Below, piece by piece: positions 22,871-26,863 of a DNA stretch of 26,863 bases. This DNA is from VHBM01 sp052386635 (GTDB lineage Archaea > Thermoproteota > Nitrososphaeria > Nitrososphaerales > Nitrosopumilaceae), in assembly GCA_052386635.1 (NCBI GenBank), contig JBQTJY010000077.1, forward strand, positions 1 to 26,863, in the 5' to 3' direction. Each line of letters opens with the position of its first letter. Positions within the stretch are counted from its first letter, which is position 1. A model generated the notes under the pieces. It was not told the DNA's origin and did not search any database. It saw only the letters and a list, made by a program, of their open reading frames with translations. Position numbers and translations under genes: made by a program.

Positions 22871-23488
22871 GTGCTTATTTGCGGAGTTGATGAGGCAGGA
22901 AGAGGCTCCATGGTTGGGCCACTTGTGATTGCTGGAGTATCTGTAGATCACAACAAAATTAATGAACTTGACTTCATGGGAATCAAAGATTCAAAAAAGC
23001 TCACTCCTCACATTCGTGAAAAACTCTACAAACAAATCATTAACTTTGTAGATGACTATTATGTAACACAAATCAATCCATTTACAATAGACCACAACGT
23101 TCGTAAACACCGGCTAAACTCACTTGAGGCAAAATACATGGCAAAAGTGATCTCAAAGCTTAGTCCTGATATTTCATATGTTGATTCATGTGATGTAAAC
23201 GCTACCCGATTTGGAAAAGAGCTATCAAGACTAACAAACAATAGAAAAGTTCGATCTTATCACCACGCTGATAGTAGATTTGTTATAGTTTCTGCGGCAT
23301 CAATACTTGCCAAAGTAATAAGAGATAGAGCAATTACACGCTTGCATAAGCAACATGATTTGGGCAGTGGTTACCCATCAGATCGCAAAACAGTCAAGTT
23401 TGTGGCAAATTTGATCAAAACTCAAGCAGCAGTTCCAAATTTTATTCGCACAAGCTGGAAACCAATTCAAATCATGCTAAAAAATTAA
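22871..23488 (+). CDS. rnhB: Ribonuclease HII
   Basis: Cuts the RNA strand of RNA-DNA hybrids and removes single ribonucleotides from DNA. The active-site motif is GVDEAGRGSMVGP (5-17) with Asp7 and Glu8; further carboxylates are Asp105 (in YVDSCD) and Asp134 (in HHADSRF). KDSKKL (39-44), SAASILAKVIRDR (141-153) and GSGYPSD (about 165-171) are family marks. 205 residues is usual. The start is GTG 22871; an ATG at 22869 is out of frame. The TAA overlaps the flpA stop on the other strand by 4 nt (TTAA). Confidence 0.94.
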   Translation: MLICGVDEAGRGSMVGPLVIAGVSVDHNKINELDFMGIKDSKKLTPHIREKLYKQIINFVDDYYVTQINPFTIDHNVRKHRLNSLEAKYMAKVISKLSPDISYVDSCDVNATRFGKELSRLTNNRKVRSYHHADSRFVIVSAASILAKVIRDRAITRLHKQHDLGSGYPSDRKTVKFVANLIKTQAAVPNFIRTSWKPIQIMLKN

Positions 23489-24165
23489 TCACTTTTAAGA
23501 TATCTTGCAATTACCATCGCATGATCTTTGTCATAAGGGTAAAGATCAATTACTTGATTAATTTCAAAATACTGTTCTAACTTCTTTATCTCCTCTTCAA
23601 TAATTTTTTTTGGATTTTTTGTTACATCAATACTTCGAGTTTTTATAACTAAAAACAAATATCCATCAGTCTTTAGATACAGCTTACAATTTGCAATCGC
23701 AATTTCAGTTTGATCGGGTTGTGCAATATCGACATAAACTATATCCACTTTGCCATAAATTGAAAAATACTGTTTAGGCTGTCTTGCGTCCTGTATTATT
23801 GGGATAATATTTGGTCTATGTGATGCTACTCTATCAAGAAAATCTCTTGCAACCCGGCTAGAGTGTTCCACTCCAAAAATTATGCCTCTTGGACCAACAA
23901 TATCAGATATATGACTAATTGTAGTTCCTGTTGATACTCCAAGATAGAGAATATTTGATTTATCAGCAATTGGAAATTTATCTAATCCATTCATGATAGC
24001 TGCTGCCAATTTACTCCTAAAAGGATCCCACACTCTATACTCTACATCTTTCTTTTTTACTAGTTTTTCTTTGTAAACTTGGTTTCCAATAACCAAGTTT
24101 TCGGTTGCAAGTTTTTCTTCGCCGTCTACTCTAATCCAATAAAAGTTCTTTTTATCTACGTCCAA
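23485..24165 (-). CDS. flpA: Fibrillarin-like rRNA/tRNA 2'-O-methyltransferase
   Basis: The catalytic subunit of C/D-box RNPs, using SAM to methylate ribose sites chosen by guide RNAs. SAM-binding ILYLGVSTGTTISHISDIVG, then GVEHSSRVARDFL and VDIVYVDIAQPDQTEI are all classic fibrillarin segments, and YLFLVIKTRSIDVT supplies the catalytic Lys. From TTG 24165 it has 226 residues, near the family length, and overlaps nop5 by 14 nt. A longer frame from 24216 (243 residues) would overlap nop5 by 65 nt and adds IEIQNSGHQRTRNENV, which does not look like fibrillarin; I prefer the TTG. It is the second gene of the nop5 operon. Confidence 0.92.
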   Translation of the reverse strand: MDVDKKNFYWIRVDGEEKLATENLVIGNQVYKEKLVKKKDVEYRVWDPFRSKLAAAIMNGLDKFPIADKSNILYLGVSTGTTISHISDIVGPRGIIFGVEHSSRVARDFLDRVASHRPNIIPIIQDARQPKQYFSIYGKVDIVYVDIAQPDQTEIAIANCKLYLKTDGYLFLVIKTRSIDVTKNPKKIIEEEIKKLEQYFEINQVIDLYPYDKDHAMVIARYLKSD

Positions 24166-25384
24166 AACGTTTTCGTTTCTTGTCCTTTGATGACCTGAAT
24201 TTTGAATTTCTATCACTATTCCATTTTCTAAACGGTCTTTCTTCTCTGTGTGGTAACGGTTTTTTCTCTATAGGATTTTTGTATTTTTTGCCAATTTCAT
24301 CAACCCTGATGTTTAGTTTTTCTAGTAGCGTATCGTTTCGTCCTGCACCATAGACATCAACCCTTGCTGCAATGGCTGCTTTTGCAGCTATCGCTCTTGC
24401 AATCTTTCCACGCTGCCATCGTGGTGCCGCATGAACCAAGGCATGTTGGAACAATAATCCATGCTTTGGAGGCTGTGCTCCAGTTTTTAATGATCTAAAA
24501 AGCGCCTTTTCTGCTCCTAATACCTGAATTGTACTTGCAGGCATTGAGGCAAGCTTCTTTAAACTTCCAGCTCTTGCAAGAATTCTAGCACCTACAGAAG
24601 GTCCAAGAATTGCTGAAAGGTTTGGCGCAATTTTATTCATTTGTGATTCTACATGATTTTCTACCTTTTTTCGCAGCTCATGTAATTCAAGAATCTGTTT
24701 TGCCAACGACTTTACAAGTGCAAGATTTTCTTCTGATATGTCTCCACCTCTACTCTTTTCTGAAATAACAGAGAGTATCTCTATTTTTGAATCAGGAAAA
24801 CCAGCGTCTTCAAACACCTTTTTTGATAAACTCTGTCTTTTTCCAGCTAAAACTATTTGTGAATAACCAATTATACTATCTATTACATTGTCAAGCTCTG
24901 GAAAGTGAAGACCATACCATTCTCGAACTCGTGAGCTTATGCCATTGATTATTTTGTCAGTCTCATCAAGCATACTGATGGCTTGAATTATGTGAAGATC
25001 TGGACTCTCTGAAACTTCGGTTACCCTTGATGATGACAGCTGAACCGCAAAATTGCGTAGCTTTGTCATAGCATCATTTGCATCTTTTGCAAAACCAGAC
25101 TCTACTAGAATTTTTGTTTTTGATATGTGTATGTTGTTAATTTTATCTTCATCCATTAACTGTGCATCAATTGATTTCTTTTTTAGAATGAATAACAGTG
25201 AATCATCGCTTACAACCATGCCTGTTTGTAAATCTGACAAAAACTCTAATAGTTCTTTAATATCTGAACTACGATTTTTTATGGAAAGATAATCCCTAAC
25301 AGGATTTGCAAAAGGAAACGATTTTTTACATACATCATTTTCAAATATTGCTACACCTAGTTCCGTAAGAATAACAGAATGCAT
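24152..25384 (-). CDS. nop5: Nop5 (Nop56/58-like) C/D-box RNP scaffold protein
   Basis: The scaffold that binds L7Ae-guide RNA and fibrillarin in C/D-box RNPs. The N-terminal domain (MHSVILTELGVAIFEND) contacts fibrillarin, a long coiled-coil middle (about 120-250 from ATG) mediates dimerisation, and the Nop domain follows with APNLSAILGPSVGARILARAG, then ALFRSLKTGAQPPKHGLLF and PRWQRGKIARAIAAKAAIAARVD. The tail is basic (KDKKRKRFGRR). ATG 25384 fits the family N-terminus. TTG 25438 would add 18 residues but lies only a few nt from the TATA-like box at 25441-25448, so it cannot be in the transcript. Reading from it gives 428 residues. Confidence 0.93.
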   Translation of the reverse strand: MHSVILTELGVAIFENDVCKKSFPFANPVRDYLSIKNRSSDIKELLEFLSDLQTGMVVSDDSLLFILKKKSIDAQLMDEDKINNIHISKTKILVESGFAKDANDAMTKLRNFAVQLSSSRVTEVSESPDLHIIQAISMLDETDKIINGISSRVREWYGLHFPELDNVIDSIIGYSQIVLAGKRQSLSKKVFEDAGFPDSKIEILSVISEKSRGGDISEENLALVKSLAKQILELHELRKKVENHVESQMNKIAPNLSAILGPSVGARILARAGSLKKLASMPASTIQVLGAEKALFRSLKTGAQPPKHGLLFQHALVHAAPRWQRGKIARAIAAKAAIAARVDVYGAGRNDTLLEKLNIRVDEIGKKYKNPIEKKPLPHREERPFRKWNSDRNSKFRSSKDKKRKRFGRR

Positions 25385-25440
25385 GAATTCTTGACTTTGG
25401 TTCTCATTAAAAAAGGTACCATCTAATGTACAAATCAACT

Positions 25441-25448
25441 GTTATAAG
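25441..25448. promoter_or_regulatory. TATA-like element in the nop5/pyrD divergent gap
   Basis: GTTATAAG is centred 27 nt before GTG 25472 of pyrD. Read on the minus strand as CTTATAAC it would start nop5 near 25418, giving a leader of about 34 nt to ATG 25384. One element may serve both directions, or a second box (CATAAACTA on the minus strand, about 25455-25463) may drive nop5. Confidence 0.4.
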
Positions 25449-25471
25449 ACAAAGTTAGTTTATGTTTCAAA

Positions 25472-26383
25472 GTGAAACCAAGCCTTTCAACCTCGATAGG
25501 ACCAATACAGATTGAAAGACCTACAATGCTTGCATCTGGAATATTGGGAATCTCACTTGATGTTTTTAATCGAATTTACAAAGCTGGTGCAGGAGCAGTA
25601 GTAACAAAATCCCTCAGCAAAGAACCATGGGAGGGCTACCAAAACCCGACAATATTTAGTGTAAAGGGTGGAGGATGGATAAACGCAATCGGGCTATCAA
25701 ATCCTGGTGCAACATACTTTGCAAAAATGATTTCACAAAATAAGACAGTCCCGATCATTGTTAGCCTGGTTGGCTCCATTCCAGATGATTTTACCTTTAT
25801 GATAAAACAATTTGAAAGCTGCAAAGTTCTTGCTTTTGAATTAAACCTTTCATGTCCACACGTAGAAAAGGTAGGCCTTGAGGTAGGCGATGATCCAGAA
25901 CTTGTCAAAAAAATCATAAAAAAGATCAAATCAGTAACAAAAATTCCAATAATAGCAAAGGTTGGACTTGGCACCACTCATTATCTAGATACTGTTTCTG
26001 CAGCAAAAGAATCTGGCGCTGATGCAATAACTGCAATCAATACATTGCGTGCAATGGCAATTGACGTTGAAACAGAAAGACCAATACTTAGTAACAAAAT
26101 TGGCGGTCTTTCCGGAACTCCAATCAAGCCAGTAGCGGTACGATGTGTTTATGAGATATCAACAACACATGATATTCCAGTAATTGGCTGTGGCGGAATA
26201 TCAAGCTGGGAAGACGCAGTTGAGTTTATTCTTGCAGGCGCATCTGCTGTACAGCTTGGAAGTGTTGTAGGGGACAACTGGCTTGGTGTCTTTGATGAGA
26301 TAAACAATGGAATTATCAAGTATATGGAGAAAAAAGGCTTTACAAAAATAGAGGACATGGTAGGACGTGCAAAGCGATTTTAA
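25472..26383 (+). CDS. pyrD: Dihydroorotate dehydrogenase, catalytic subunit (class 1B)
   Basis: Oxidises dihydroorotate to orotate with FMN, step four of pyrimidine synthesis. ASGILG (21-26) and VVTKSLS (43-49) with Lys46 bind FMN; NAIGLSNPG (71-79) and ELNLSCPHV (123-131) supply the substrate loop, with Cys128 as the active-site base of class 1. GCGGISSWEDA and GASAVQLGS are the C-terminal phosphate motifs. 303 residues is normal. The start is GTG 25472, 27 nt after the TATA-like element. pyrK begins 17 nt before its end, and the Cys base plus pyrK indicate the NAD-linked class 1B enzyme. Confidence 0.95.
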   Translation: MKPSLSTSIGPIQIERPTMLASGILGISLDVFNRIYKAGAGAVVTKSLSKEPWEGYQNPTIFSVKGGGWINAIGLSNPGATYFAKMISQNKTVPIIVSLVGSIPDDFTFMIKQFESCKVLAFELNLSCPHVEKVGLEVGDDPELVKKIIKKIKSVTKIPIIAKVGLGTTHYLDTVSAAKESGADAITAINTLRAMAIDVETERPILSNKIGGLSGTPIKPVAVRCVYEISTTHDIPVIGCGGISSWEDAVEFILAGASAVQLGSVVGDNWLGVFDEINNGIIKYMEKKGFTKIEDMVGRAKRF

Positions 26384-26863
26384 TCATCCAGCAATCCGCC
26401 AAATAGAAAAAGTAATTGATGAAACCCCTACAGTTAGAACCCTAGTATTCTCAGACGATTTACTTTCTACAGTTCTACCAGGGCAATTTGCCATGGTTTG
26501 GATTCCAGGTGTTAATGAATTGCCAATGAGTGTCATGATTTCACAAGAAAAAGGCAAGGCTGCATTTACGGTACGAAAACGCGGTATAGCATCTACGGCA
26601 TTTTATAATTTGGACGTAGGCCAATTAATTGGGGTTCGTGGCCCTTATGGGAATCATTTTGACATAAAGGAAGGAAAACTGCTTCTTGTTGGTGGCGGTA
26701 CTGGCCTTGTACCACTGCTTAGGTTACTTCAATTCATAAAAACAACAGATAATGTAACTGTACTAATAGGTGCAAAAACAAAAGACGAAGTATTTTTTGA
26801 GAACTTGGCAAATCAGTTACTTGCTAAAAATAATCATAAAGTAATAGTTGTAACAGAAGATGG
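26367..26863 (+). CDS. pyrK: Dihydroorotate dehydrogenase electron-transfer subunit (partial, cut by the window end)
   Basis: The FAD and 2Fe-2S subunit that passes electrons from PyrD to NAD+. The first 165 residues are present. GTG 26367 starts inside pyrD (17-nt overlap). FAD-binding segments are LPGQFAMVWIPG and ELPMSVMIS, followed by RGPYGNHFD and the NAD/FAD loop LLVGGGTGLVPLLRLL. PMS without a preceding Arg differs from the bacterial RPxS form, but I recall PMS-type motifs as usual in archaeal PyrK. The C-terminal part with the 2Fe-2S cysteines lies beyond the window, so cluster ligands cannot be checked. Confidence 0.9.
   Translation, partial: MQSDFNHPAIRQIEKVIDETPTVRTLVFSDDLLSTVLPGQFAMVWIPGVNELPMSVMISQEKGKAAFTVRKRGIASTAFYNLDVGQLIGVRGPYGNHFDIKEGKLLLVGGGTGLVPLLRLLQFIKTTDNVTVLIGAKTKDEVFFENLANQLLAKNNHKVIVVTED

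Noticed and set aside
26367..26863. Missing Arg in the PyrK FAD motif (LPMS instead of RPxS)
   Set aside because: The PMS form is, from memory, usual among archaeal PyrK proteins, so it is not an anomaly.
1..26863. CRISPR array, tRNA, rRNA, insertion sequence or prophage
   Set aside because: No regularly spaced repeats, no cloverleaf-like segment in any gap, no transposase or phage gene. A C/D-box guide RNA could be missed by eye.

Overview
The window is a gene-dense, AT-rich stretch of archaeal chromosome. The gene content fits an ammonia-oxidising-type Thaumarchaeota (Nitrososphaerota), most likely of the low-GC marine Nitrosopumilus/Nitrosarchaeum group. Evidence for an archaeon: DNA topoisomerase VI (A and B), aIF2-beta, aIF1A, RIO1 kinase, a Pno1-like KH protein, Nop5 and fibrillarin (C/D-box RNP), archaeal Trm1, DUF373 and DUF424 proteins, and an RPC34/TFE-beta-like protein. 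Many genes start with TTG or GTG, and many have a TATA-like box about 25 nt before the start codon, as expected for leaderless archaeal transcripts. The genus is inference; no ammonia-oxidation gene or rRNA lies in the window.

Layout. 1-1030: a zinc-ribbon protein diverging from a YggX-like Fe(II)-trafficking protein, plus a helical protein of unknown function. 1104-3533: purA, an unknown protein and pyrF. 3512-5874 (minus): DUF373 membrane protein, cis-prenyltransferase and a NUDIX hydrolase. 5961-6708: an anchored unknown protein with a likely operator, then the longest non-coding stretch (250 nt). 6709-7977: a 47-aa DUF5679 protein, aIF2-beta, DUF424 and aIF1A. 8021-12284: RIO1, KH, Top6B and Top6A with overlapping ends. 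12279-14141: a membrane-anchored Hsp20-like protein (minus) and four small proteins, one a TrmB-type regulator. 14138-15441 (minus): apt and MTA phosphorylase (adenine/methylthioadenosine salvage). 15496-20377: a secreted Ig-like-repeat protein, an OLD-family ATPase/TOPRIM nuclease and a divergent secreted protein. 20433-25438: RNA-centred genes (RPC34/TFE-beta-like, RlmE, Trm1, RNase HII, fibrillarin, Nop5). 25472-26863: pyrD and the start of pyrK, cut by the window edge.

The genes serve mainly core functions: nucleotide synthesis and salvage (purA, pyrF, pyrD, pyrK, apt, mtnP), translation initiation, ribosome and tRNA maturation (RIO1, KH, RlmE, Trm1, Nop5, fibrillarin), topology and replication (Top6, RNase HII), and cell envelope (cis-prenyltransferase, secreted proteins). 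The OLD nuclease is the only candidate defence gene, and no recognised partner gene sits beside it.

The most notable anomaly is at 20433-21080. An RPC34/TFE-beta-like gene is broken by one in-frame TAA at 20868-20870, yet the same frame stays open for 69 more codons, encodes a four-cysteine cluster resembling the RPC34/TFE-beta Fe-S motif, and ends in a 4-nt ATGA overlap with rlmE. Second, the cis-prenyltransferase reading frame carries a family-like N-terminal extension upstream of its first ATG but with no ATG, GTG or TTG to start it. No CRISPR array, tRNA, rRNA, insertion sequence or phage gene was seen.
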